This document shows positions 51,971 through 61,136 of a stretch of 64,000 nt of DNA, in pieces. This DNA comes from CAVZYN01 sp963779515 (GTDB lineage: Bacteria; Pseudomonadota; Alphaproteobacteria; Rhizobiales; Hyphomicrobiaceae). The position numbers and the translations under genes are program-made. Numbering within the stretch: the first letter of the stretch is position 1; each line of letters opens with the position of its first letter. The notes under the pieces were generated by a model, which was not told the origin of the DNA, did not search any database, and worked only from the letters and a program-made list of their open reading frames with translations. Location: NCBI GenBank assembly GCA_963779515.1, contig CAVZYN010000001.1:992001-1056000 (forward strand), in the 5' to 3' direction.

Positions 51971-52624
51971 ATGAGCGCCGATCGCCACTTCCTTTATGTC
52001 GCCGACCCGATGTGTTCGTGGTGCTATGGCTTCGCCCCTGTCATGACGACGCTGCGCGACACCTTTGCCGGCCGGCTGCCGGTCAAGATCATGATGGGCG
52101 GACTGCGTGCCGGCAACACGCGGCCGATGCGCCAGGAGGACAAGGAGTACATCTCCAATGCCTGGGCGCGTGTGTCCGCCGCCACCGGCCAACCGTTCGA
52201 GCAGGCGTTTTTCGAGCGCGAGAACTTCGTCTACGACACGGAACCCGCTTGCCGCGCCGTCGTCACCGTGCGGCGCATGAAACCCGAATTCGCGCTCGAT
52301 TTCAAAAGCCGGATCTCGTCGGCATTCTACAGCGAGAACCGCGACACCACCTCGACCGATGAGCTCGCCCGGATCGCCGACGAAGCCGGCCTCGATCCCG
52401 TGGCGTTTCGCGCGGAGTTCCTTTCACCCGAGACCCGCAACGAAACCTTCCGCGATTTCCTGATTGCCAAAGAGATGGGTGTCGAGGGCTTCCCGATGCT
52501 GGCCGCCGGCAGTGAAGCAGATGGCTACGCCCTCATCACCAACGGCTACCGTCCCATCGACGGCATGATCGATGCCGTCGACGCCTGGCTCGACAAAGGC
52601 GCACCGACGAAGCCGCAGGGGTGA
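51971..52624 (+). CDS. DsbA/FrnE-family oxidoreductase
   Basis: A 217-residue thioredoxin-fold protein of the DsbA-like FrnE group. The active site is ADPMCSWCYGFAPVM (C-S-W-C), followed by an inserted helical domain and the cis-Pro loop GVEGFPMLAAGS. No signal peptide, so it is cytoplasmic, unlike DsbA itself. The ATG at 51971 matches the family start. A strong inverted repeat follows the stop. Confidence 0.87.
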   Translation: MSADRHFLYVADPMCSWCYGFAPVMTTLRDTFAGRLPVKIMMGGLRAGNTRPMRQEDKEYISNAWARVSAATGQPFEQAFFERENFVYDTEPACRAVVTVRRMKPEFALDFKSRISSAFYSENRDTTSTDELARIADEAGLDPVAFRAEFLSPETRNETFRDFLIAKEMGVEGFPMLAAGSEADGYALITNGYRPIDGMIDAVDAWLDKGAPTKPQG

Positions 52625-52625
52625 C

Positions 52626-52702
52626 AAAAACGGGGACAGTTTCCGCTCATCCCAGACGTCGCGATCTGCCGCGCTGCCGACAGCGGTAACTGTCCCCGTT
52701 TT
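52626..52702. repeat. GGGGACAGTT-type inverted repeat pair
   Basis: Perfect 16-bp arms AAAAACGGGGACAGTT (52626-52641) and AACTGTCCCCGTTTTT (52687-52702) around a 45-nt spacer, starting 2 bp past the DsbA-like stop. The ending T run could make it act as a terminator in either direction. The same arms appear at 63182-63256. Confidence 0.85.
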
Positions 52703-52755
52703 TCCGAATTGGCGATGGGCTCCCATGTCGGTCACCGGGGGCTCCCCGTTTTTCA

Positions 52756-53266
52756 GTGGGGTCAGACCCCGCGGGTCTGACCTCGTGTTCTCACTCACCG
52801 CATCTGCCTCCAGGAACAAGTCACCCGCGAGATCGTGTTGAGGTCAGACCCGTAGGGTCTGACCCCTCGCGGAACAGTTTCCGCTCATCCGCGGCGTCAC
52901 GATGCGCGAGTTTCGCCGTGTTCGCCATGGGCTGGCACCGTGCTCACGACGCAATCGGCGATGGGCTCCCATCACCCTTTCCGCACCCTCCCAGAAACAT
53001 CATGCCGCTCAGCGGCGGCATCCCGTTCGGCCGCCCTATCGGCCCTCCTTCGGCGCCTCCGCGCGTATCGGCGATCGAAAAGCCAACCACCGTCGCCACC
53101 CCTTCCGTCGGCGCCCTCACATCTCGTTCGCAAGATAGTAAACGCCGCACCCGTTAACCAAATCAGCTCCACGACGGCTGCGAGATTCAGCCGGGGGTCA
53201 GACCCCACGGGTCTGACCTCGTGTTCTCACTCACCGCACCTGCCTCCGGGGAGCAGGCACCCGCTA
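52756..53266. repeat. repeat-rich intergenic block with a 75-bp imperfect direct repeat
   Basis: About 510 bp without a credible gene. GGGTCAGACCC-type palindromes lie at 52758-52784, 52840-52866 and 53195-53221. The stretch 52756-52830 recurs, about 85-90 percent identical, at 53193-53270 (shared GTGTTCTCACTCACCGCA). The IS630-family element begins inside the end of the second copy. Short frames are present but show no family features. Confidence 0.75.
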
Positions 53267-54412
53267 GTGCCCGCTATCACACATGACTGAGTCACGATTG
53301 CACTATCGCGCTGCGTCGTGTCGTGATTCAACATGGCATGATTACAGCGGCACAGAAAGTCCGGTTGCGGCGTGGTGATCGCGCGATCCTCGAGGCGCGG
53401 GTGCGGGCGCCCACGACTGAGCAGCGTCATGCTCTACGGGCGCGCATTGTGCTGGCGGCCGCTACGGGGCTAGCGACGCGTGTGATCGGCCGCGATCTCG
53501 ATACGACGCCGACCACAGTGAGCCTTTGGCGCATCCGTTACGCGCAAGAAGGTCTTGATGGGTTGGAAGATCGCGACCGTGGCGGCCCGCCTGCACTCTA
53601 CGGCGAGAAGACCGACGCGGCCATTCGCAAGGTTCTCGATTCTCCGCCACCGAAGGGTTTTGCGCGGTGGAGCGGGCCGTTGATCGCCGGCGCGTTGGGC
53701 AACGTCGATGTGCAATACGTGTGGCGATCGCTGCGCAAGCAGAAGATCGACCTCGCTGGACGCAAGAGCTGGTGCGAGAGCAACGATCCGGATTTTGCCA
53801 CCAAAGCCGCCGATGTGGTTGGGCTCTATTTGGCGCCGCCCAAGAACGCGGTCGTTCTCTGCATCGATGAAAAGCCGTCGATCCAGGCGCTGGAGCGGGA
53901 GCAGGGCTATTTAAAACTGCCCAATGGCCGTGCGTTGACGGGCCACAGCCACGACTACAAGCGGCACGGCACAACGACGTTGTTCGCGGCCTTCGAAGTG
54001 GCCACAGGCAAGGTCAAGGCCGCACACAAGAAGCGCCGCCGCCGCAAGGAATTTCTCGACTTCATGGACGAAATCGTCGCGGCCTATCCCAACCGCCGCC
54101 TTGAAGTCATCCTCGACAATTTGAACACGCACAGGAAGAATGACGATTGGCTGAAGCGCCATCCGCGTGTCACATTCCACTATACGCCGACGCGGGCCTC
54201 CTGGCTCAATCAGGTCGAAGGCTGGTTTTCGATCCTGCAGGGCCAATCGCTGACGGGCGCTTCCTTCACTTCGGTCGCGCAAGTGCAGAAGCACATCGAT
54301 GCCTTCATCAAAGCCTACAACGAAGACGCTGAACCCTTCGTGTGGACCAAATCCAAAGTTCACCAGCGCCGCGTCAAAGGCCGCCGTCTTAGGGACTTGT
54401 GATTCCGGGTAC
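53267..54412 (+). mobile_element. IS630-family insertion sequence (1146 bp)
   Basis: Terminal imperfect inverted repeats: left 53267-53287 starts GTGCCCGCTATCACA, right 54392-54412 read inward starts GTACCCGGAATCACA (14 of 21 match). The element is flanked by TA dinucleotides (53265-53266 and 54413-54414), the target duplication used by IS630/Tc1-mariner elements. One intact transposase inside; its stop codon lies in the right repeat. Confidence 0.85.
53338..54402 (+). CDS. IS630-family DDE transposase
   Basis: A 354-residue transposase. The N-terminal HTH region covers TTEQRHALRARIVLAAATGL and RDLDTTPTTVSLWRIRY. The catalytic core carries DDE: VVLCIDEKPSIQ (first Asp), LEVILDNLNTHRK (second Asp) and SWLNQVEGWFSIL (Glu). 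This is the IS630 pattern with DE-loop HYTPTRASWLNQVE. A GTG at 53323 would add five residues; the ATG at 53338 was chosen. Frame intact. Confidence 0.93.
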   Translation: MITAAQKVRLRRGDRAILEARVRAPTTEQRHALRARIVLAAATGLATRVIGRDLDTTPTTVSLWRIRYAQEGLDGLEDRDRGGPPALYGEKTDAAIRKVLDSPPPKGFARWSGPLIAGALGNVDVQYVWRSLRKQKIDLAGRKSWCESNDPDFATKAADVVGLYLAPPKNAVVLCIDEKPSIQALEREQGYLKLPNGRALTGHSHDYKRHGTTTLFAAFEVATGKVKAAHKKRRRRKEFLDFMDEIVAAYPNRRLEVILDNLNTHRKNDDWLKRHPRVTFHYTPTRASWLNQVEGWFSILQGQSLTGASFTSVAQVQKHIDAFIKAYNEDAEPFVWTKSKVHQRRVKGRRLRDL

Positions 54413-54423
54413 TAGATCGGTTT

Positions 54424-54450
54424 GAGGTAAGACCCGTAGGTCTGACCCCT
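54424..54450. repeat. GGGTCAGACCC-type dispersed palindrome, last copy
   Basis: GAGGTAAGACCC - GTA - GGTCTGACCCCT just right of the IS630 element, slightly degraded relative to the other five copies. Confidence 0.65.
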
Positions 54451-54540
54451 CGCGCAGCCGTTTCCGCTCACCCGTTGCGTCATCGATGCGCCGCACCGAC
54501 GCAAGCGGCAACTGACCTCTGCTTCCCCGATCCAAAACCC

Positions 54541-54605
54541 TCCCCACGTCATCCCCGCACCCGCTTCGCGGGCACAAGCTCTGGCCGGGACCCAAGCAAA
54601 CCTGT
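54541..54605. repeat. dispersed GTCATCCCCGC repeat fragment
   Basis: The segment with CACGTCATCCCCGCACCCG and GGGACCCAAGCAAA resembles the repeat at 61831-61882 (CGTCATCCCCGCGAAGGCGG and GGACCCAAGCAA). Such sequences are scattered in many alphaproteobacterial genomes. The gap 54415-54727 holds only these repeats and no gene. Confidence 0.55.
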
Positions 54606-54727
54606 GAACGACGCGGCGTGCCTTACGTCACATGGAACGACCGAGCATCAAATACTGGCCGGAGAAGCTGGCGCCAGGCCACTCGGCTATGAGTATACTG
54701 TCCCCGATTTTCCGCGTTCTTGTTGAC

Positions 54728-55303
54728 CTAACCGAAGTGCGCCTTCCGGTGGCAATTTGGGCAGAGAGCGATTGCATTTTCGACGGTGTCATCCCCGCCT
54801 TTGGCCAACGTGACCCTGTGATGCACCTCGAGATAGGGCGTGTCGTCGCTTGCTCGCTTGAACGGCGCATCCTTCTTGCAACCCTCGCAGCGGCCATTGG
54901 CACGATCGAGAACTTCAGCAACAACGTCGGGGTTTCTGTCAAAGACCTTAGTCGTAAGTACGAAGACTTTTGGTTTTTTCGGAGCTGATCGCAGCCGTTG
55001 CTGGCGCAGCTCCGGATCGCCACGAAGAGACTGAGAAACGCGCTGTTCGAAATCTTGGATGCACTCGAAATCCAATCCGGTCAACTTGTCCCTGGCCTCA
55101 TTTGAGTGGAACGAACTCGGCCGAACTGGAGGCTTGTGAGCAGCTGCCCAAATCGCCTTCATGGCGTAGAGCTTTCCCTTCCTCAATATGTTGAAGGAGC
55201 GAGCGCGCCTATTGTTGGCGTACCTCTCCAGGAATGCCAATTCACCTATGCTATCGTACTCCTCAATCCGTAAGAGAACGCTCTCTCGCGTCGGCAAGTT
55301 CAT
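54728..55303 (-). CDS. HNH endonuclease-family protein
   Basis: A 191-residue protein. The C-terminal HNH/beta-beta-alpha-metal domain is clear: NGRCEGCKKDAPF, then YLEVHHRVTLAKGGDDTVENAIALCPNCHRKAH in pieces, with two Cys pairs for structural zinc. The N-terminal 110 residues (FLERYANNRRARSFNILR region) are unfamiliar. This resembles orphan McrA-like or defence-associated HNH nucleases. Start at 55303 chosen because the longer frame (to 55420) overlaps metY. It sits alone between the repeat block and metY with lower GC than its neighbours, which suggests transfer. Confidence 0.75.
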   Translation of the reverse strand: MNLPTRESVLLRIEEYDSIGELAFLERYANNRRARSFNILRKGKLYAMKAIWAAAHKPPVRPSSFHSNEARDKLTGLDFECIQDFEQRVSQSLRGDPELRQQRLRSAPKKPKVFVLTTKVFDRNPDVVAEVLDRANGRCEGCKKDAPFKRASDDTPYLEVHHRVTLAKGGDDTVENAIALCPNCHRKAHFG

Positions 55304-55364
55304 CCCTCTCAGCCTTTCGATGTCGAGTGCTAGGAAAGCATTGGAACACAGAGGCTTCCCAACC

Positions 55365-56663
55365 CTACCCCCCCACCAACGCCTGATCGATGTCCGCGAT
55401 GATATCCGCCTTGTCCTCAATGCCGATCGACAGCCGCACGACGTCGGGTCCCGCGCCCGCGGCCTTGCGCTGCTCGTCCGTCAGCTGCCGATGTGTCGTC
55501 GACGCCGGATGGATCACGAGGCTGCGCGTATCGCCGATGTTGGCGAGATGCGACAGCATCTTCAGCCCCGCGACGAACTTCACGCCCGCCTCGTAGCCGC
55601 CCTTCAGCCCGAACGTGAAGACCGCGCCAGCGCCCTTCGGACAAATGCGCTTCTGCACGGCGTGATGGGGATTGTCCGGCAGACCCGCGTAATTCACCCA
55701 CGAGACCTTCGGATGTGTCTTCAAGTGCTGCGCCACAGCCAGCGCATTCTCGCAATGCTGGCGCATGCGCAACGGCAACGTCTCGACGCCATTGAGGATC
55801 AAGAACGCGTTCATCGGCGCGATCGCCGGCCCCATGTCGCGCAGCCCCATGACGCGGGCTGCGATCGCGAACGCAAAGTTGCCGAACGTCTCTGCGAGCT
55901 TCATGCCGTTGTAGCTCGGATTGGGATCGACCAGCGTCTTGTAGCGATGCTTGGCGCCGAGCCAATCGAACGTGCCGCAATCGACCAGAATGCCGCCGAT
56001 CGAGTTGCCGTGGCCGCCGATGAACTTGGTCAGCGAATGCACGACGATATCCGCGCCGTGCTCCTTCGGCCGGCAGAGATAAGGGCTCGCCATCGTGTTG
56101 TCGACGATCAACGGCAGACCGTGCTTTTTCGCGATTTTGCCGATCGCATCAAGGTCGACGATGATGCCGCCGGGATTAGCGATGCTCTCGCAAAAGAGGG
56201 CCTTGGTCTTCGGCGTGATCGCCTTGTCGAAACTCTCGGGCGACGTGCTGTCGGCCCACTGCACGTGCCAATCGAACTTCTTGAACGAATGATTGAACTG
56301 ATTGACGGAGCCGCCATAGAGCTGGCGCCCGGCGACGAAGTGATCACCCGCTTCGAGCAACGTATGGAACACCAGAAACTGCGCCGCGTGCCCCGAGGCG
56401 ACAGCCAGCGCCGCCGTGCCGCCCTCGAGCGCCGCGATCCGTGCCTCCAGCACCGCCTGCGTCGGATTCCCGATCCGCGAATAGATATTGCCGAATGCTT
56501 CGAGACCGAACAGCGCGGCGGCATGATCGGCGTCATTGAAGACATACGCCGCCGTTTGATAGATCGGCGTAATGCGCGCGCCCGTCGACGGGTCAGGCGT
56601 TGCACCAGCATGAATCGCGAGCGTTGAAAAGGCTGGGGGCTTGGTCACGGCGATGATCTCCAC
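55365..56663 (-). CDS. metY: O-acetylhomoserine (thiol)-lyase / Cys-Met metabolism PLP enzyme
   Basis: A 432-residue PLP enzyme of the MetY family. It makes homocysteine from O-acetylhomoserine and sulfide in the cytoplasm. Visible: STLAIHAGATPDPSTGARITPIYQT in part, YSRIGNPTQAVLEARIAALEGG in part, the PLP lysine in VVHSLTKFIGGHG (K213), and LVIHPASTTHRQL, the C-terminal substrate region. Length fits MetY rather than the shorter MetZ/MetB. It is separated by 84 bp from the membrane-bound spermidine-synthase-like gene and may be monocistronic. Confidence 0.92.
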   Translation of the reverse strand: MEIIAVTKPPAFSTLAIHAGATPDPSTGARITPIYQTAAYVFNDADHAAALFGLEAFGNIYSRIGNPTQAVLEARIAALEGGTAALAVASGHAAQFLVFHTLLEAGDHFVAGRQLYGGSVNQFNHSFKKFDWHVQWADSTSPESFDKAITPKTKALFCESIANPGGIIVDLDAIGKIAKKHGLPLIVDNTMASPYLCRPKEHGADIVVHSLTKFIGGHGNSIGGILVDCGTFDWLGAKHRYKTLVDPNPSYNGMKLAETFGNFAFAIAARVMGLRDMGPAIAPMNAFLILNGVETLPLRMRQHCENALAVAQHLKTHPKVSWVNYAGLPDNPHHAVQKRICPKGAGAVFTFGLKGGYEAGVKFVAGLKMLSHLANIGDTRSLVIHPASTTHRQLTDEQRKAAGAGPDVVRLSIGIEDKADIIADIDQALVGG

Positions 56664-56747
56664 TGCATCATGAGATGCCCGAAGTGAGCGTCGCCACGCT
56701 CTTCAAGTCAACAAAAAATACGCCGCGCCGGCCCGGGCCGCCGCACT

Positions 56748-59045
56748 TCAGCGGCGCGAATTCGCGAACACCGTCGATAGCATGTCCGAAAAATCATCGG
56801 ACCACGGCGCTGCTCCTGCGGCGTGCATGGCGTCTGCCCCCGCCCACGCGCGCGCGGGATCAAGCGCACCGGCCCGCTTCGACACCAATACGACTGTCGA
56901 AGGTGTGGCATCCACCAACGCGGCGCCCGGCGACCAACGCACGACAAGGCGGTCGACGCCGCCGAATGGGTCGAGCGTCGCGGCCAATGACGGGATCAAA
57001 TCGAGGTGCCGATTGGAGACATGAAGGGCGACGATGGCGCCATCCGCCAGCTTCGAGAAATACATCGCCAGGGCCTCTGACGTCAGCAGATGCACCGGAA
57101 TCGCATCCGAAGAGAACGCATCGATGACGAGATAATCGAGCGACTTCGGCGCGGCCTTCGCGAGCGTCAGACGCGCGTCCCCGAGCACCACCGGGGCGCC
57201 AGGCGCACACCGGCTCAGAAACGAAAACAGTTTCGGATTGCGCGCGATCCGTTCCACCGCCGGATCGATCTCATAGAACGTCAGCGTGTCGCCGGGTTCG
57301 GCGTGACACGCCATGGACCCTGCCCCAAGTCCGACGACGGCCATACGAACAGGGGCACCCGCGCCCGCGGCCCGTGCATGCCGCCGAGCAAGCTGCAACG
57401 CTTGGGCCATCGGCCCTTGCGCGTGATAGTATGTCGCCGGAACCGGCATTTCGGCGGCCTCGCCCGTCGCGCTTTTGATGCGCTCCAGGCCATGCACCGT
57501 CGTCCCGTGCATCAGCTGGCGAACCGCGCCGTCGTCCGCGATCGCGACCCGATGCGTGCCGAAGAACGAGCGTTCGATATGGACGGTTTGAAGATCGCCC
57601 GGCTTGAATGCCGCAGCCGCGATGGCGATCAAAACGATGGCGATGCTGTGCTCGGGCCAGTTGCGAATCGAGATCAACGCGAGGACCGCGATCGCCGCCA
57701 AGGCATACGGCGCCAGCGCGACGATCGGTGCGGCGTTCGCCGATGTCGTCCACTGATATCCAGAGAGGATCAGCAGACATGTCGCCGCGATGGCCCCGAG
57801 GCGCCGCGCGCTCAAGGGCGCCGGTGTGTCCAGCACCACTCCGGGCCGAAACAGCATGGCGCCGAGCAGCAGCAATTTGAATTCGAAGACCGACGTAAAG
57901 ATCTTTGGTGCCAGGAGCGCGGAGAATATGCCGCCGAGCACGCCGCCAACCGACATCCATATGTAGAATTCGGTCAGATGCTCGAACGACGGCCGGCGCG
58001 TATAGAGTTCGCGATGACAGATGAGCGCTGCGACGAAAAACCCGATCAGGGCGGCGCACAATGCGAGAACTTGATACTGCGGCACCGTCTCCGCGAGGAC
58101 GACCGTCACCGCGGCTGCCGGCAGCGCTCCATGCAGCCACGCAACCGGAAACGACAGTTGATCCCGGAACACAAGGATGAACGTGCCAAGAAACAGCGCC
58201 AGCGGGATCACCCAAAGGAACGGCGCCGAAGCGAGGTCGGTGCTGATATATGTCGTGACCGCGATCATCAGACCCGACGGCACGAACGCCAGCAGCACCC
58301 ACAAGGCGCGCTGGCCATGGGTCACCACCGATCGCACACGTGGCGACGCTACAGCCACACTCGGGCGGACCACGGCGCGTGCGCCGAGCATCTGCAGCAT
58401 CACGGCGGCGCTCAATACGATCAAACCGAAGAGGGCAATAAAACCCGCCGACCACAGCTGCGATTGGACCTTGAGCCCGATCGTCCGCTCGATCACCAAT
58501 GGATACGCAAGCAAGGCCAGGAGGCTGCCGAAATTGCTCGCCGCGTAGAGAAAGTAAGGGTCGTGCGCCGATGCGTGGCCGGTTCTTGCAAACCAAGCCT
58601 GCAACAGCGGCGCATTCCCGGAGACGGCGAAAAACGGGATGCCGACACCCACGGAGAATGTCGCGAGCGTCCATAGATACGCGTCTCCGGCTGGCGGCTC
58701 GGAGAGATCGGCGGGCAGCCCAATCGGCAGCGCAAAGCACGTCAGGACCAGAACCACCAGATGCAGTTGGATCGCGCGCAGCGGCGACAAGTACCGATTG
58801 ATGGCATGCGCGTAGCAATAACCCGCGAGCAGGACGGCTTGAAAGAAGCACATCGAGATGGCCCAAACCGCCGGCGCACCGCCGAGCTTCGGCAACACCA
58901 TCTTGGCGAACATCGGCTGCACCGAGAACAGCAGCAGTGCCGAGAAGAAAATCGCGGCCGTGAAGACGCCGACTTGGACCAACGGGTTGGCGGCCGCCTT
59001 GAAACCGCGGTGCGCCGTATCGATGAACGGCTTTGCTCCGGACAT
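56748..59045 (-). CDS. membrane protein with spermidine-synthase-like C-terminal domain
   Basis: A 765-residue protein. About 12 hydrophobic helices in residues 15-500 (LVQVGVFTAAIFFSALLLF first) resemble a fused transporter-like domain. Residues about 515-760 form a SAM/aminopropyltransferase-like Rossmann fold: MAVVGLGAGSMACHAEPGD, LTFYEIDPAVERIARNP, VLGDARLTLAKA, DYLVIDAFSSDAIPVHLL. The D/E in YEID and the DAFSSD motif are typical. Such fusions are annotated as membrane spermidine synthases, but the substrate is unproven. The ATG at 59045 has GGAG 6 nt upstream. Divergent from the TPR gene. Confidence 0.82.
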   Translation of the reverse strand: MSGAKPFIDTAHRGFKAAANPLVQVGVFTAAIFFSALLLFSVQPMFAKMVLPKLGGAPAVWAISMCFFQAVLLAGYCYAHAINRYLSPLRAIQLHLVVLVLTCFALPIGLPADLSEPPAGDAYLWTLATFSVGVGIPFFAVSGNAPLLQAWFARTGHASAHDPYFLYAASNFGSLLALLAYPLVIERTIGLKVQSQLWSAGFIALFGLIVLSAAVMLQMLGARAVVRPSVAVASPRVRSVVTHGQRALWVLLAFVPSGLMIAVTTYISTDLASAPFLWVIPLALFLGTFILVFRDQLSFPVAWLHGALPAAAVTVVLAETVPQYQVLALCAALIGFFVAALICHRELYTRRPSFEHLTEFYIWMSVGGVLGGIFSALLAPKIFTSVFEFKLLLLGAMLFRPGVVLDTPAPLSARRLGAIAATCLLILSGYQWTTSANAAPIVALAPYALAAIAVLALISIRNWPEHSIAIVLIAIAAAAFKPGDLQTVHIERSFFGTHRVAIADDGAVRQLMHGTTVHGLERIKSATGEAAEMPVPATYYHAQGPMAQALQLARRHARAAGAGAPVRMAVVGLGAGSMACHAEPGDTLTFYEIDPAVERIARNPKLFSFLSRCAPGAPVVLGDARLTLAKAAPKSLDYLVIDAFSSDAIPVHLLTSEALAMYFSKLADGAIVALHVSNRHLDLIPSLAATLDPFGGVDRLVVRWSPGAALVDATPSTVVLVSKRAGALDPARAWAGADAMHAAGAAPWSDDFSDMLSTVFANSRR

Positions 59046-59236
59046 CCTGCTCTCCAGATCTTCCAATATGGAACACGGAACCAGAAACTCTTTAAGGTCC
59101 GCTGAAGAACGCCCAGATGCGTTTCCAGATACGCTCCAAGACACGTCTCCTGGCACGACCCACGGTGATCGAAGCCAGCATTGGACTTTCGATGCCGCCG
59201 GACCTAGCCTTGGCGAGACCGGCTTGGAGGCTGCGG

Positions 59237-60571
59237 ATGGCAGAACGAGATCTACACGGCCTCTCCTTGACCGCCGGCCCCGGAGCGGCGCAGGCCTTCA
59301 ACCACGCCCTCGAAGGCTATGTCCGCTACCGCGCCGATACGCCGGGCCGAATCCAGAGCCTGCTTGAGATCGCGCCCGGCATGGGCATGGCGCACACGTT
59401 CAAGGGCGCCATGCTGATGCTCACGTTCAAGCACGCAAACCTCGGCGCGGCGCGGGATGCCTCGGCAACAGCGGAAAGGCTCGCTCCGGGCACAACCGAT
59501 CGCGAGCGCGGCCACGCCGCAGCGCTCCGGCACTGGGTCGCCGGTGACCTCGACGGAACCCTCCGCTCATGGGAAGACCTGCTCGACGCCCATCCGCGCG
59601 ATCTTCTGGCGTTCCGGCTGCATCATTTCCTCGCGTTCTGGATGGGCCAGCCCCAGCGCATGGCCAAGATTGCGGCCCAGGTCTCGCCGCACTGGAGCCC
59701 GGAGTTGCCAGGTTGGGGCACACTTCTCGCGAGCCGCTGCTTTGCCAACGAGGAACTCGGCAAATACCAAGAGGCGGAAACCGATGGTCGCGCCGCCCTC
59801 GCGTTCGACAAGGGCGATCTTTGGGCCGCGCACGCCGTCGCCCACGTCATGGAAATGCAAGGCCGGCAGGCGGAAGGCATCGCGCTGCTCGAGGACCTCG
59901 AACCGCACTGGGCCGGCGGCAACAACCTGACACATCATCTGTGGTGGCATCGCGGGCTCTATCATTACGAACGGCGCGAATTCGCGGCCGTCCTCGACCT
60001 CTACGACCGGCGCTTTCGCAATCATGCCTCGCCCCTGATCATCCAGAACCCGGACGTCTACATCGATGTCCAGAACGCCGCCTCGATGCTCCTCAGGTTG
60101 CAGCGGCTTGGCGTCGACGTCGGCGATCGCTGGGTCGAACTCGCGGACAAGGCCGAGGCGCGGATCGGCGATCACCTCTCGCTCTTCACCTTGCCGCATT
60201 GGATGATGGCGCTCGTCGCAACCAAGCGATGGGACGCCGCCGAGCGGATGATCGCGGCGATGCAACAAGATCCGGCGAGCGGCGCACCCTTGCTGCATGA
60301 CGCGGCACTCCCGATCTGCCGGGCGATACTGGCCAACAGCAAAGGCGATCCGGCAGCCGCCCTCGCGCACATGCGCCCAGCGCTGCCCCGCATGCCTGGC
60401 CTCGGCGGCAGCCACGCCCAACAAGATGTCCTGGTGCAGGTCTATCTCGATTGCGCGACAGCCGCGAAATCGACGGCCGACATCGACCGCGCCCTCGCGC
60501 ACGTCGCGACGACCTACCAAACCAAACCCGAGACCCGCGTCGGATACGGCCACGCCGCCCGCGAGGTCTGA
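59237..60571 (+). CDS. TTC38-like tetratricopeptide repeat protein
   Basis: A 444-residue, all-helical TPR-like protein similar in pattern to eukaryotic TTC38 and its bacterial relatives. Markers: HTFKGAMLMLTFKH, RERGHAAALRHWVAGDLDGTLRSWEDLL in part, DLLAFRLHHFLAFWMG, HVMEMQGRQAEGIALLEDLEPHWAGG in part, LTHHLWWHRGLYHYE. No catalytic site is known. ATG 59237 has GGAGG 6 nt upstream. It precedes sixA by 2 bp, suggesting an operon. Confidence 0.82.
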   Translation: MAERDLHGLSLTAGPGAAQAFNHALEGYVRYRADTPGRIQSLLEIAPGMGMAHTFKGAMLMLTFKHANLGAARDASATAERLAPGTTDRERGHAAALRHWVAGDLDGTLRSWEDLLDAHPRDLLAFRLHHFLAFWMGQPQRMAKIAAQVSPHWSPELPGWGTLLASRCFANEELGKYQEAETDGRAALAFDKGDLWAAHAVAHVMEMQGRQAEGIALLEDLEPHWAGGNNLTHHLWWHRGLYHYERREFAAVLDLYDRRFRNHASPLIIQNPDVYIDVQNAASMLLRLQRLGVDVGDRWVELADKAEARIGDHLSLFTLPHWMMALVATKRWDAAERMIAAMQQDPASGAPLLHDAALPICRAILANSKGDPAAALAHMRPALPRMPGLGGSHAQQDVLVQVYLDCATAAKSTADIDRALAHVATTYQTKPETRVGYGHAAREV

Positions 60572-60573
60572 CC

Positions 60574-61089
60574 GTGCTGACCCTCTCCCTCTTCCGGCAC
60601 GCCAAATCGAGTTGGGACGATCCCAAACTCAAGGATCACGACCGCCCCCTGAACGAGCGCGGCCTGCGCGACGCCCCGCGCATGGGCGCCTTCATCGCGA
60701 CGCAAAAGTTGATCCCGGACCGGATCCTATGCTCGACTGCGGCGCGAACCCGCGCGACGCTGGCGCTCGCATCCGCCACATGGCCGAAGCTGCCCGTGGT
60801 GACCTTCGACAAGGCGCTCTACCTCGCCGACTGGGACAAGCTGCTGCGCCGCCTCCAGGACGCCCGCGAGCCCGCCGCGCATATGATGCTGATCGGCCAT
60901 AACCCAGGCTTGCAGGATCTCGCCGCGACCCTCATCGGCCATGGCAATCGTGAAGAGCGGATGGCGATGGCCCAGAAATTTCCCACTGCCGCTTTGGCGG
61001 TCATCCGGTTCGAGACCACCACATGGGCGGATGTCGTCCCCGGGTCCGGGCGGCTCGACGTCACCATGACGCCCCGCAGCCTGGAGTAA
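60574..61089 (+). CDS. sixA: SixA-type phosphohistidine phosphatase
   Basis: A 171-residue histidine-phosphatase-fold protein. The catalytic RHG-type motif is LFRHAKSSW near the N terminus, with supporting RPLNERG and LIGHNPGLQDLA. SixA removes phosphate from histidine on phosphorelay or PTS proteins. The start is GTG at 60574, 2 bp after the TPR stop, with GAGG upstream. trpG follows 47 bp later. Confidence 0.88.
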   Translation: MLTLSLFRHAKSSWDDPKLKDHDRPLNERGLRDAPRMGAFIATQKLIPDRILCSTAARTRATLALASATWPKLPVVTFDKALYLADWDKLLRRLQDAREPAAHMMLIGHNPGLQDLAATLIGHGNREERMAMAQKFPTAALAVIRFETTTWADVVPGSGRLDVTMTPRSLE

Positions 61090-61136
61090 CTCAGTTCGCA
61101 CTTGCGCTATGACCGCTGACGCCCGTAAATCGTCGC

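Noticed and set aside
52626..54450. Possible CRISPR array from repeated short palindromes
   Set aside because: Repeats are irregularly spaced, self-complementary, differ in flanks and no cas genes are present. They fit dispersed palindromes instead.
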